This document shows positions 47,901-55,640 of a DNA stretch of 64,000 nt, piece by piece; position 1 is the stretch's first letter, and the number at the start of each line of letters is the position of its first letter. Made by a program: the position numbers and the translations under genes. A model generated the notes under the pieces. The model ran no database searches and had not been told where the DNA came from. It was given only the letters and a program-made list of their open reading frames with translations. The stretch is from Mytilus edulis (lineage: Eukaryota; Mollusca; Bivalvia; Mytilida; Mytilidae), in the NCBI RefSeq assembly GCF_963676685.1, contig NC_092345.1, positions 29,535,585 through 29,599,584 on the forward strand. Reading direction: 5' to 3'.

Positions 47901-50900
47901 GTGTTTTATTCTAATCTATTTTTTCAATTGGAGTATTTGATGTTAATTGTAGATCTATGGTAAAATGTTAATTGAGCGTCACTGATGAGTCTTATGTAGA
48001 CGAAACGCGCGTCTGGCGTACTAAATTATAATCCTGGTACCTTTGATAACAATTTATTCAATAGTTTTTACCTCTCTATCGATGAAGACGGTATATTGAC
48101 CTCTTTTTGGGGGCTGGTTTTTTTTGTTTGTTAGTTTTTGTCGTTTTTGTTCCCTTCTTGATGACATTGACCCACCATCTTTATCGATTCATATTTTGGA
48201 TCTCGTTTTAAACATTTAGATTGCTTTATCTATCCGTAGTATGTTGGAATTTTTTTTTGCTTTTTATTTTTTGGAAATGCTCTGTTTGATTTTGTTTCTC
48301 GTCATTCTGCTTAGAAAAATTTTATGAGTTTAGAATCTGCTTACCTATTCTGTATTTGACATCTATTTCACTCAACTTAATTTCCCATGGAAACAAATCT
48401 CTCTCAGGAGCTTTTCTGATAACAGGGTGTGTCAGTTTGGTGAGTAATCCGTCGTTTGTTGAAAAATATCTGACAAGTGACTCTATTGACTCAAAATTCC
48501 ATTTTGATCCAAGAAATATCTAAAACAATATATGTATATCCGTGCAAAAATGATAATTCTTCTCCTCATATATCAAAAGATCGGTAGGGGACACAAAAAC
48601 AACTAATATAAAAACAAAAGATAGAAAGAAAGCACCGATATAAGAGCACTCTCAGTTACTGAAAGCTAGTTCAAAGCCAATATCATGTACAACTATTAGA
48701 TAGATCATGTTTTTTTAAACTCAGGTACCCTTCATGCCTCGTTCACACGTACATTTAAGTCGACTTGAATTCGAATCGAATGCGAATCGAATTTGCTAAT
48801 CCCGTTCACATACCGAATAGATGGTTATTTTCGCGGGGTGTAAATTTTCACTTATTTTCGCGGATAGAACAAAATTGCCAAAATAATTTCCGCCAAACTT
48901 AAGGTGTACATGCAAAGGTATTGATAAAAGTCTTAAATCCGCTAAAATAATAACAGCCAAAATATTTCGTATACCTTATTTATGTCTCGTTCACACGTAC
49001 ATTTTATTCGAATTGAATTCGAATCGAATGCGAATCGAATTCGCTAATTGCGTTCACACACTCTTCTCTTTTGATTCGAGTCGATTCAAATCGGCTATAT
49101 CGCATTATCCAATTCGCCTTAGAAATGCGTTTTTGTTAATACGAATTAAAAGGTAACGTCGTTCGGACAGTAAAGCGAATTTGACGCGCATTGCAATTCG
49201 AATTAGAATTTACGTATGGACGTAAAACGTTTCGAATGCGAATTAAACTAATTCGAATCAGTTAATGCGAATCGAATTCAGTATACATCCAATGGTATTA
49301 TTCATCCTTAATTAACACATATTAAAATCAGCAGTGCCTTCGTTTTTTAAACTGAGGTGAAGACACTTTTTGACATTCATACCTATTATGTCTGTTTGTT
49401 TAATCCACAATTTTCAACATAGGAAAATGTCTGTACCAACTTTTAAATATGACAGTTGTTATCCATTCGTTTGATATGTTTTAGCTTTTGGTTTTGCCAT
49501 TTAATGTGGGACTTTTCGTTTTGAATTTCCTCGGATTTCAGTAATTTTGTAATTTTACTTTTTTCTTCCCAATAATTTAATGTGCTAGAGTGTCCCACGG
49601 ACGTCTCTTCCTATATGAAGGTATATACATATGGAATGGGTTCCCTTTTGATACGTCAAATATACCAATGGGGTGCAATTTTTCTGAGGAAATATATCAA
49701 TAGGTAGTTATTGACAAATTGTGATATATATATGGGTCATAATATTTCGTTTGTTTCGCGGAATTTCCTAAACTCTTTGTCATTAAAATTTCCACATCTG
49801 CTGAAACTTTTTAACCCAAGTTTTGTTATTGATAAATATATGAATAGATTATGATTTCGCTGTGAAATATATGTATAGGTTGGGATTTTACAATTATTCA
49901 ATATATGAATGGGTTTTTTAAATCCGAGCTGCACAACTGTACCCAAAATCCCATGTTGAGACCCCTCCACCACCTCCCCCAACCCAGAATGTGATAGTAT
50001 GTAAGTATTACCTGACCATTTGCATCAACAAACAAACTACATGAAGTCACACCCCTTTGATGTTTAACACAGAGTATCATGCGATTTGGTGTTAATTCTC
50101 GAAATAAAAAACTTCCGGTATCCTTACTGCTCAGGATAGTGCATGCCTCTTCTCGGGAAATATTTCCATGATAATATCCCGGTTTGTCGTCTGAAACGAA
50201 ATAAACTGGAGATAATGTATTGAAATTTGACCCTCCTTTTCAATTAGTATTCATACCATGAACAAGTTCAAGGTGGAAACGCTCTGAATATTGACTGCTT
50301 CTTTTACCAGCAAGCCTTACACAACGATGTATTTAATGTTTTACAAGGCTTGCTATTGAATTATCAATTTTTCTCAATGAAATTTCCGTTTAAAAAAAGG
50401 ACATGTTGATTAGTAAATCTGTTTATGCTGGTCTGAATAAAGGCAACAGCAACATACCGGTGTTCAAAAGAGAAAATAAATCCGGGTTACAAACTAAAAC
50501 CGAGGGAAACAAATCAGAGGAAAACAAAGGAACAACAGGAAAACTGAAGTGCAACAAAAACAAACGTCAACATTCAGCGAAACGAACTATTTGGAAACAA
50601 CTGCCATATTCCTGACTTGGTACAGGACATTTATGTAACCATAGTTTAGCATCGTTTAGGTCAAATGTAACCATAATAATAATCGAATCTATGCCGACTG
50701 ATGAAACGTGCACTTTCAACGAATGAGGTCAATTCCTTGTTTTTCAATCCGCATCGGAATTTAACACAGAATCAGACAACAACTGCACTAACAGTGTTTG
50801 AATGCAAATATTTGATATCTTTTGTGTACATTTTATCTTTACCTTTTTGTCTTTTTCTTTTACAGACAGCACATGTGTTTCTATCTCCTTTATTCAAAAA

Positions 50901-50993
50901 CAAACAAGCTTGACAATACCATGGTTTATTATTTGTGCTGCTATCTCCAGCTACTTGTCTTGCATCAAATGTGTCACGTAAGAGACTCGCCAT
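26608..50993 (-). CDS. Multidomain Roc-COR protein: ZnF-SH2-pseudokinase-RRM-Roc-COR-Death-Death
   Basis: Hand-built join of 19 exons, minus strand: 51031-50843 (coding from the ATG at 50993), 50190-50012, 48519-48345, 46295-46222, 42518-42431, 40858-40684, 40174-39999, 38789-38637, 37532-37473, 36960-36763, 36348-36250, 35721-35467, 34749-34210, 33271-33165, 31223-29964, 29513-29480, 28952-28675, 27399-27372, 26990-26608. All introns are GT-AG and all codon phases agree, giving 1,470 codons. Approximate residues: RanBP2 zinc finger 25-44, SH2 53-160, kinase-like 165-410, RRM-like 425-508, Roc 520-810, COR 810-1230, Death 1245-1333, Death 1345-1445. Expected role: GTPase-gated signalling scaffold that reads phosphotyrosine and recruits Death-domain partners. 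The frame is open 12 codons above the ATG to a splice acceptor at 51031, so more 5' exons may exist. Splitting into two genes (SH2-kinase and Roc-COR) remains possible. Confidence 0.8.
27372..27399 (-). CDS. Exon 18: 28-nt microexon
   Basis: Encodes 'VFRDVCINC' plus one base, between acceptor 'gctttttttaaag' and a consensus donor g|gtaagt. It bridges phase 0 (Death 1) to phase 1 (Death 2). Confidence 0.65.
28675..28952 (-). CDS. Exon 17: Death domain 1
   Basis: 'LRRLVTELNINTCRELAISL' 'GMKVHIWEDLEYQF' and 'FMALWKWKQKHKTACIGDLI' follow the six-helix Death-fold pattern (LAxxLG..., L..W...). Acceptor 'tttatgctacag', donor cag|gtatga. Phases 1 to 0. Confidence 0.85.
28990..29180 (+). repeat. Common mussel repeat family B (partial), intronic
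   Basis: 'cccagctgaagcccgcct' and 'gttgaagaccctttggtgac' match, in reverse complement, the copy at 61595-62065. Confidence 0.6.
29480..29513 (-). CDS. Exon 16: 34-nt microexon
   Basis: Encodes 'KHAESCSDTCS' plus one base, between acceptor 'tttttcatatag' and donor g|gtatgt. It was found because COR ends in phase 0 while the first Death exon needs phase 1; this segment bridges them exactly. Confidence 0.65.
29964..31223 (-). CDS. Exon 15: COR domain
   Basis: A single 1,260-nt exon. 'WVPLELELLQEVENG', 'LTPKQLEGFLKIQHSLGKLI', 'IINPVYLIEILRSIVTD' and 'FYLVPCMI' are characteristic of the COR dimerisation domain that always follows Roc in ROCO proteins. Acceptor 'acattttattttag', donor aag|gtatga. 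Phases 0 to 0. Confidence 0.92.
31430..33160. other. Intron between COR and Roc exons
   Basis: AT-rich with several meaningless short frames. No transposase, RT or RNA gene was recognised. Confidence 0.4.
33165..33271 (-). CDS. Exon 14: Roc G4 motif
   Basis: 'CFPRILFVATHKDLVPK' contains THKD, the guanine-specificity motif. Acceptor 'attttcatttcag', donor aag|gtatta. Phases 1 to 0. Confidence 0.88.
33885..34020 (-). repeat. Common mussel repeat family C, intronic copy
   Basis: The segment with 'cgtaacccggatttgtttt' and 'cttctgttgcctttatttg' is shared with 41795-41915 (same orientation) and 50415-50600 (opposite). Confidence 0.65.
34210..34749 (-). CDS. Exon 13: Roc insert and G3 motif
   Basis: 540 nt. 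A long Ser/Glu-rich insert (about 100 residues) precedes 'VPIDIWDFGGQKDYYMTHQ', the Roc G3 motif DFGGQ, and 'RGIFVLMFN'. The acceptor 'gaacttttaatag' lies within a longer open frame; phase continuity selects it. Donor gcag|gtaagt. Confidence 0.85.
35467..35721 (-). CDS. Exon 12: Roc GTPase P-loop
   Basis: 'VYLVGNYNIGKTTLAKVLVG' is the G1/P-loop (GxxxxGKT) of a Roc domain. 'RQSTDGIWLYIG' supplies the G2 Thr. Acceptor 'aactctttttcag', donor g|gtatct. Phases 1 to 1. Confidence 0.9.
35945..36018 (+). repeat. Common mussel repeat family A (partial), intronic
   Basis: 'gaatggagagttgtctcatt' followed by 'ccacatcttcctatatct', as at 47334-47398. Confidence 0.6.
36250..36348 (-). CDS. Exon 11: RRM-like segment, second half
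   Basis: 'AAETFILMDLKGIEGCQVKC' completes the alpha2-beta4 part of the RRM-like fold, followed by 'ERYIPESQDDIDDG' as an acidic linker. Acceptor 'ttttgttgttag', donor g|gtgaaa. Phases 1 to 1. Confidence 0.65.
36763..36960 (-). CDS. Exon 10: RRM-like segment, first half
   Basis: 'VKISNVPPQMTVQTIKLYVE' and 'GHIRFDDSSSTALIDF' resemble the divergent RRM-like repeats of PARP14/DTX3L-type proteins (beta1-alpha1-beta2-beta3). The family call is tentative. The acceptor 'gattgttttgaag' is weaker than most in the model. Phases 1 to 1. Confidence 0.65.
37473..37532 (-). CDS. Exon 9: kinase C-terminal 'CW...RPTF' segment
   Basis: 60 nt. Joined to exon 8 it gives 'CWKWIPEDRPTFTEICKALE', the closing helix of a tyrosine-kinase domain. 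Phases 1 to 1. Confidence 0.87.
37540..38630. other. Intron between kinase exons 8 and 9
   Basis: No recognisable element. Short frames look random. Confidence 0.4.
38637..38789 (-). CDS. Exon 8: kinase helix F to helix H
   Basis: 'GFGIVLWELTSLGRSLYPG' and 'YNEMYTTLEKGYRMPKPPNC' are the standard tyrosine-kinase C-lobe. It ends 'YKLMLK' in phase 1 before the conserved Cys-Trp. Donor gtaaga. Confidence 0.88.
39324..39352. repeat. Small perfect palindrome
   Basis: 'atcgactcctag', a 4-base spacer, then 'ctaggagtcgat': a 12-bp perfect stem inside the intron between exons 7 and 8. Confidence 0.7.
39999..40174 (-). CDS. Exon 7: catalytic loop, DFG region and activation segment, degenerate
   Basis: Reads 'NLSLRQCLISEDDTIKIGGY' then 'EMSKLM'. 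HRDLAARN appears as HPNLSLRQ (catalytic Asp to Asn, Asn to Gln), and DFG appears as GYE. 'MAPETRKSN' keeps the APE motif, and 'SNVW' replaces SDVW. Without the catalytic Asp and the metal-binding Asp, phosphotransfer is not expected. Confidence 0.87.
40684..40858 (-). CDS. Exon 6: kinase hinge to catalytic loop
   Basis: 'SPMYVVTEFMPKGNLLNYV' is the beta-5/hinge/helix-D of tyrosine kinases. 'MARQIAAGMTYLEAQSIHH' is helix E running into the catalytic loop. It ends in phase 2 inside the HRD-equivalent, which reads H-P-N after joining. Donor gtaagt. Confidence 0.87.
40870..42425. other. Intron between kinase exons 5 and 6
   Basis: Contains the family-C repeat at 41795-41915. The rest has no recognisable feature. 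Confidence 0.4.
41795..41915 (-). repeat. Common mussel repeat family C, intronic copy
   Basis: 'tttccctcagtttaaggttg', 'aacccggatttgtttt' and 'ctgttgcctttatt' appear in the same order as at 33885-34020. Confidence 0.65.
42431..42518 (-). CDS. Exon 5: kinase helix C
   Basis: 'DDAIDEATKLVYVQHPNVVQ' then 'FIG' is the helix-C/beta-4 segment, with the helix-C Glu kept and the typical HPNVVQFIG. Acceptor 'aattcatttcag', donor g|gtaata, phases 0 to 1. Confidence 0.85.
42907..42953 (-). ncRNA. Degenerate hammerhead ribozyme, minus strand
   Basis: In the minus sense: gcgtca, core CTTATTA (expected CTGATGA), an enlarged stem-II region, GAAA, cgtgcg, TC and tagcgt. Two invariant core bases are changed. 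It abuts the 5' end of the Penelope-like RT remnant, which is on the other strand. Confidence 0.6.
42955..44095 (+). mobile_element. Penelope-like retroelement remnant (5'-truncated, decayed)
   Basis: Plus-strand RT blocks in order: 'FDFSTLYTSIPHSKLKDKL' near 42968, 'FQQTVSIPMGTNCAPLLADL' near 43210-43280, 'RYIDDVLSLNNSNFGDYVER' near 43365-43420 (the YIDD box), 'SASYLDLHLEIDNEGRLKT' near 43470-43520, and eroded C-terminal sequence to about 43830. A 3' untranslated tail ('ccttccggagcacctgag', 'ccatggcgttgtcagtttat') ends near 44095. Several frameshifts and stops make it dead. The blocks match RT of Penelope-like elements that are abundant in bivalves. No GIY-YIG endonuclease was recognised. 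Confidence 0.75.
44257..45249. mobile_element. Fold-back DNA element with about 190-bp inverted arms
   Basis: 'ctttctaacacaaacgata' at 44257 is mirrored at 45249. The arms stay alignable for about 185 bp ('gcgcgcacac', 'catttgtttctaacatacg', 'cgtcgtttgttagtac', 'tttctaacttcaac'). A second, inner inverted pair ('aaacgttg...gataacaaac' around 44527-44600 versus 44655-44720) gives a nested hairpin. No transposase frame and no convincing target duplication were found. Confidence 0.75.
46222..46295 (-). CDS. Exon 4: kinase glycine loop and beta 3, degenerate
   Basis: 74 nt encode 'GSGLGEFYDATYMRSKRR' then 'IFIRAPN'. Against GxGxFGxV the loop is one residue short. The beta-3 Lys of VAIK appears as Arg. 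The acceptor is part of an 89-bp tandem duplication (46288-46466), so a second copy of the acceptor lies just upstream. Phases 1 to 0. Confidence 0.8.
46288..46466. repeat. Tandem duplication (about 89 bp x 2) across a splice acceptor
   Basis: 'ccagaacctgacaaaaatac' (46290) recurs as 'ccagaacctgacaaaattac' (46380), followed in both by 'agaataagcttagcaatatt' and 'gaaacgtcatactt'. In the minus sense each unit carries a 'tttgtcag|gttctgg' acceptor. Only the proximal copy is used in the model. Confidence 0.85.
46470..47270. other. Intronic stretch, nothing recognised
   Basis: AT-rich intron sequence upstream (minus sense) of exon 4. No element was identified. Confidence 0.4.
47276..47398 (+). 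repeat. Common mussel repeat family A, intronic copy
   Basis: 'gttgaagaccgtataccg', 'ataatggtttacttttat', 'tggatggagagttgtctc' and 'cataccacatctacctat' in order. This is the most complete plus-strand copy in the window. Confidence 0.7.
47792..47837 (+). ncRNA. Degenerate hammerhead ribozyme
   Basis: 'gcatca', then 'gtaataa' in place of CTGATGA, stem II gtct/agac, GAAA, 'caatcg' and 'tggtgc'. The core is lost. It lies 184 nt upstream of an intact copy in the same orientation. Confidence 0.6.
47976..48019 (+). ncRNA. Hammerhead ribozyme, intact core
   Basis: gcgtca (stem I), CTGATGA (47982-47988), stem II gtct/agac, GAAA (48002-48005), cgcgcg minimal stem III, TC (48012-48013) and tggcgt (stem I). 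Six base pairs form in stem I, including G-T pairs. Followed by 'actaaattataatcctggta' as in the 25085 copy. Confidence 0.8.
48345..48519 (-). CDS. Exon 3: SH2 C-terminal half and SH2-kinase linker
   Basis: 'FESIESLVRYFSTNDGLLTK' and 'LTHPVIRKAPER' match the second half of SH2. 'FPWEIKLSEIDVKYRI' matches the linker that precedes the kinase in SH2-type tyrosine kinases (W-E-I...). Acceptor 'ttgttttag', donor g|gtaagc, phases 0 to 1. Confidence 0.88.
48735..49285. mobile_element. GAATCGAATGCGAATCGAATT-type repeat element
   Basis: 'tcgttcacacgtacattt' followed by 'gaattcgaatcgaatgcgaa' occurs at 48743-48800 and again at 48987-49040. Inverted material ('cgaatgcgaattaaac', 'tgcgaatcgaattcag') lies at 49215-49280. 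A compact non-coding element built from TTCGAA/GAATCG-rich modules, class unknown. Confidence 0.6.
49290..50005. other. Intron between SH2 exons, no recognised element
   Basis: AT-rich, with several 'atatatgaatgggt'-like stretches near 49625-49920. No gene was found. Confidence 0.4.
50012..50190 (-). CDS. Exon 2: SH2 domain, N-terminal half
   Basis: Acceptor 'tttcgtttcag', donor cag|gtaata. 'YYHGNISREEACTIL' is the SH2 start (W/Y-H-G-xISR), and 'GSFLFRE' carries the beta-B Arg that binds phosphotyrosine, so ligand binding looks possible. It ends 'SCSLFVDANGQ'. Phases 1 to 0. Confidence 0.88.
50415..50600 (+). repeat. Common mussel repeat family C, plus-strand copy
   Basis: 'aataaaggcaacagcaacat', 'aataaatccgggttacaaac' and 'aaccgagggaaac', the reverse complement of the two intronic copies. 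Lies in the intron between exons 1 and 2. Confidence 0.65.
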
Positions 50994-51031
50994 CTTACAA
51001 GCAACAGCTGATTTTAGATAGTGGACAGGTT
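50843..51031 (-). CDS. Exon 1 of model: RanBP2-type zinc finger
   Basis: Acceptor 'ttttgtcttccag' ends at 51032 and the donor is gtaaag at 50842. The chosen ATG is at 50993, but the frame stays open to the acceptor ('HYLKSAVACK' before the Met), so this may be an internal exon. The finger 'WYCQACLFLNKGDRNTCAVC' fits WxCxxCxxxN...CxxC, a fold that binds ubiquitin or single-stranded RNA in known proteins. A basic stretch 'KRKRQKGK' follows. Ends in phase 1. Confidence 0.8.
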
Positions 51032-51515
51032 CTGGAAGACAAAATACAAGATTCGATAAATGAAGACATCTCTATTCTCAATTGGGGGTTTGAAGTTCTT
51101 GAAATCTCTTTTGTTAAAGCGCTTGATATTATTATGCGACTTTAAATGTTGATTAGTGACAAAACAACAAAAAAAGGAAGCGTTTTTCGTTTTTCAATTA
51201 AGGTTTGAATGATGTTTAAAATATATATCACAACTTTCAAAAAACAAATGTTGAAACAAATTACAGACTTTTTGTGTATTATAGGCGATAATAAAAAAGT
51301 GACACATATTTTACCTTATATATATGTTCAGATGTGCAGTTAAATATTCACGTAACAGCAACATAAAATAGTCTTCGTTTGCTCATGATATAAACGTTAG
51401 TCAAAAAAAATTACATACTCTTTTCACACAATATGCGTACATGTAGTTGACAACTATAGGAAGTCAGTACTTGTAGTATCTGGAAGGAAATATCCGCCAT
51501 AATTATACATTAAAT
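51032..51515. other. Upstream of the zinc-finger exon, no promoter recognised
   Basis: A strong splice acceptor at 51032-51045 implies at least one more exon further right (5' UTR or coding), not identified. Confidence 0.4.
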
Positions 51516-51519
51516 TTTG

Positions 51520-51810
51520 TAAATATGTAAAATGTTATTTCATAATTTGTAAAATGTTATTTCTTAATTTGTAACATGTATTTTTTTTACATCTGTTAAA
51601 ACGAATTTCTGCATTTCTTGATTTTGGAAATTAAACTTCTGAATGTGTAAATGCAATTTCTTGTTAACATATTTTCTTAGTTCTTTACATGAAATTCTAC
51701 ATTTCTTAATTTGTGAAATGATATTTCTTTATTTGTTCAATCAAATATCTTTATTCTAAGTCATAACTAGGTGATTTTGAATTTCAGAATTTGTAAAATG
51801 GAATTTCAAT
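51520..51810. repeat. Degenerate tandem repeat around 'atttgtaaaatg(tt)atttctt'
   Basis: Seven or more diverged units of about 20-45 bp ('aatttgtaaaatgttatttc', 'aatttgtgaaatgatatttc', 'aatttgtaaaatggaatttc'). Confidence 0.6.
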
Positions 51811-52063
51811 TGTATAGGACGTATATTTGTTTTTCAATCGAAATATAATCGATATAAGTTTGTTTAATCAAAACGTAACGGTGGAAGTAAATATATCACC
51901 CTAAAAAAAATGAACAAAATCCAAGAGCAGGTTTCAGAAGAGATGATACCGCAATGTGTTCCAATAGTTTAAAATGTACAAAAACTAACAAATCAAATAA
52001 CTCCTGTAAAATGTTTAGGACGAGGGGATAAAGGGGGCAACAAAATAGGGGAACGGGGGTAAA

Positions 52064-52366
52064 ATGGAATCTGGGGGGAAGTTGAAAATGTGGGGGGGAT
52101 ACCTAAAGGTTGCATTTGGGAAATTAGCACAGATGCAGTGTCACTCCTCCAAAAAAAGGAGACGAGCAAGGAGTAAGATCAAATTTGCAATAACTAACAC
52201 TGAGTTACCATTGGTGACAATTGAGAAGCCTGATTCGCTGAACGGCTTGGAAATTGAGGCGGTGAAGAAACAGAGTAATAAAACAATGAATATTATTATC
52301 AGATGTGGTGATGTAAGGATAAAAGGGTCACAACGATGTAAAATTGTACGTCAACAACCGGGTTAA
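52064..52366 (+). other. 100-codon open frame, unrecognised
   Basis: Contains a basic patch 'SSKKRRRARSKIK', then a more balanced stretch 'ITNTELPLVTIEKPDSLNGL'. Composition is less AT-driven than neighbouring frames, so it may be a piece of a transposon gene or an exon. No domain and no clear splice context. Confidence 0.2.
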
Positions 52367-52369
52367 AGA

Positions 52370-53265
52370 TTATAACCCTGTTACCTGGAATTCGGATAAA
52401 AAGGTCAAAATGAAGTAGAGAAGTTATCTTTTTGATAACACATTTCTTGATATAATATATATATATATATATATGTGCCAACCTGTTAAAATTTATTATC
52501 TCTGTATCTTAGTGATATTTTTATGACAATTTTCAAATACAGTCTAAGGTAGGTGTCACTGGCAATTAAAAATTAAGCAATAAACATCGTTAATATCTTT
52601 CAAAATAAGACAAGATAGATAACTTTAATATCACCTCAGTAGTAGCAGTAACGGTGGAACATTATATTTATTTTCTGAATTGCTTATTTCATCATTTTCC
52701 TTTAGAAGTATCAACTACAGATAATTCAGACTGTTGTTGATTGGTGAAACACAAAAACCAAAACATACAAATATAGTCAAATGTCCATGCACTCAAAGCC
52801 TGAAAATATAGGAGTATTGGTGAAACCTATAGAAGTATTGGAATTTCGATGAGTTTACACAAGTGAATATAAAACACATTTTTAAACAACCTTACATGTA
52901 TACTTTTATAAATAAAATAAAAATGGTATTCTACACTTTACATTGTCGTTAAAGTCAATTTTCAATTTTGCCTTTATAGTTATTGCAAATTAAACTGTTT
53001 TTACTTCATGCAATTAATGCACTTCAAATTTACAACAATATATCAAATGCAGTTGAAAAAATATACACGTTCATCATAATGATTCTGGAATTTCAAAGTA
53101 AAACACACAGATTCTGTGAAACACTGTGTTTTTAGAAAAGTTGAACTGTTTAAATGGTTCTAGTGCAAATAGTAGTTGATTTTCATAGCTGTTTAGGTCA
53201 ATTTAGATTTAATACTGCAAATAATTTTGAGTAAAATATTGCATCAATTTAAAGTAAGCTTTGTA
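52370..53265. other. AT-rich stretch with a short (TA)n run
   Basis: A 'tatatatatatatatat' run sits near 52455. Nothing else was recognised. Confidence 0.4.
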
Positions 53266-53274
53266 ATTATTCAC

Positions 53275-53390
53275 TTTTGTTTTGGTTTTATGCAATGCAT
53301 TCAGGATGCGCAACAATCGTCCTGAACATGAAAGAAATATACTTGCCACTGGATGTTAAGTAACCAACAATCAATCAATCAGAATGTGCC
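53275..53390 (+). repeat. Dispersed repeat 3' tail ending in (CAAT)n
   Basis: 'ggatgttaagtaaccaac' followed by 'aatcaatcaatcag' resembles the 3' terminus of a common bivalve retroelement that ends in a CAAT microsatellite. Confidence 0.45.
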
Positions 53391-53399
53391 ACAATCTTA

Positions 53400-54895
53400 G
53401 TATCATATATATATAATTTCAATTTAAAAATATACACATATTGAACTTGGAACCTAAAATTATAAACACAAGATCGAAGTTGTGATACTGTGGATTTCGT
53501 GGATATTAATACGAAGGACGGAAGGACCTTTTTCAAGATGTGGGTATGAATACGTGACAATCTAAACCAAAGACAAGTCCGACCAAAACAACTCAGTCTA
53601 GCCTTAAAAAGTCGGATCAGTTTGAAATATCTATCAGTCCACTTAGATCTCAATAATATGTAATGTACACAGAAAAATTTGAAAGACTACTCGGTCCACT
53701 TTTTTAATTTTAATAATTTTATTTCATTTTTAGATATTCGTTGTTGTATCTACAAACTGTATTTAATTATTTTTTTGCAGGAATCGGGATGGGGGCCTTT
53801 ATTTTCGCGGGAATTCGGGATTGGCCTTATCAGGACTCGAGAATTAATAATTAACTGTTCGTGATCCGGGCCGAAATCTGTGAACGCTTTATTTTTTAAG
53901 AAATTTTGGATGACACCAACTCTGCCGCCCTTCTAGTAAAACCCCGGTGTAAAGAGCAAAATGACCTAACCATTTTCCAGAGTGAAGATTCTCTCGTTTC
54001 ACACATTCCATTGTAGCATTATTTGATCCGCACCTTGATCTTTTCTTTTACTTTAAACTTAATTATTATTAGGTGATTTTTTAATACGAAATTTCGTCAG
54101 TGAAAATATATTTTGTCAATCTAGAAAACAGTAAACATGCGGTATAAAAATGGTAGGTAAACTAACAGTTAATGATCGATATATTCTTTTTGCTATCGGG
54201 AAAGATTTTAAACGTTCCTGACTACATAGTCTCGGGGGGAGGGAGAGAAACACGGAGCACAATATATCCCCATAGGGATGCCTTTTGCCTGTTATAACTA
54301 AAACAAAGTAACCAAGTTATTAGAAGTTGGGGTCAATTTACGTATTGTAAACCTTAATGTGTGATCATTTGTATACATGTATATATATATTGACCAAAAG
54401 GTTAAGCTAAATCAACCATTTGTATATATAATACCAAACTTTAAAAAAAGAAAACGATGCCTCGATCAGTATCTCATCCCTGGTACCACTCCTATATCTT
54501 CTTACAATAGCCAAAAAATACTCGTTTTTTATCTATTTATTTTGCCAGTAAAGGTATCTTACTTGTTAATTCAAGCTTCAAATTAAACGTAATCATGATT
54601 ACATGCTCAAGGCGATATTTACTATACATGTTAATCATAAGCAGCTTAGTCAGCATACACAAGTTGTCATCCACATAATACACAACTCAATGTGTATTTC
54701 CTGTTACAAATCAAATCATATACACGAAGGTAAGTACTTTGTCCAACCATATCATCAATATATTTATAGCACGTTCTCAAGATTCAGTAAAATACCTTTA
54801 AAAGTTGTTGTATATTATGCAATAATGCTTCACTGATATTTCAATTATACATAAAACTTTTATTTACAGATATGGAGATGGCTTCCGTCAATATC
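53400..54895. other. Unassigned stretch
   Basis: A 92-codon minus frame (53375-53653) and shorter plus frames carry no recognisable signature. Confidence 0.4.
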
Positions 54896-54899
54896 ATTA

Positions 54900-55640
54900 A
54901 TTATCATATACTTAGACTAAATAACATATAAATTTTACTGTATAATAATAGCATTAAATTTACGTAAATTCCATATTTTTCGAATTGGTGCTTAGCGGGC
55001 TGATATGAAAAGTTTATCACATGCTTCGATTGTTATCACATGCCTTTCCGTAACGTTATCGCATGGCATTCCGGTGATATTCGGCATATTCCGGAAAATA
55101 CATCTCAAAGTACGTTTTCAGTGAAAAACATAACAAAGTAGTGTACAAAACAATTATTTGGATACTGAAAAGTATATTGTGTAATATAATAAAAAAAAAA
55201 ACAAAAAAAAAACAAGTTATTAAATAAATGCATTTTAGAAAGTTACTTTGAAAAAGTTGACTTTTCCAAACAGTATTCATTTAACATATTGTTGAATTAA
55301 TTTTTTTGTAGATTCGTCAATATTAAAATGCTTTTCTTCTCTGTTGAGGCATATGATAGAAAGTTTCATATCGAATGTACTAAATTTGGGGTCCGACGTC
55401 CGTGAACTTTTCACTCTTTGAACTTCTATTTGAGAACCACGTAAAAGGATCAATATATGAATCTGTTATTTTTCTCCATTGTTGAAGCATATGATAAAAA
55501 GATCATAACATGTCATTTTTTATATCGCATGTATTATCAGCCCTCGGTCAATATCAGCCCTCGAGCCATGCGGCTCTTGGGCTGATATTGAACCTAGGGC
55601 TGATAATACCTGCGATATGAAAAATGCCATGTAATAATCT
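54900..55640. repeat. Dispersed hairpin-ended repeat, copy 2
   Basis: Matches 9913-10775 in the same orientation with scattered substitutions and a shorter middle. It ends in the same nested inverted repeat (55515-55635), here slightly more symmetrical. Confidence 0.75.

Noticed and set aside
53375..53653. 92-codon minus-strand frame, possible upstream exon of the large gene
   Set aside because: No domain similarity, no splice signals at fitting positions and AT-driven composition.
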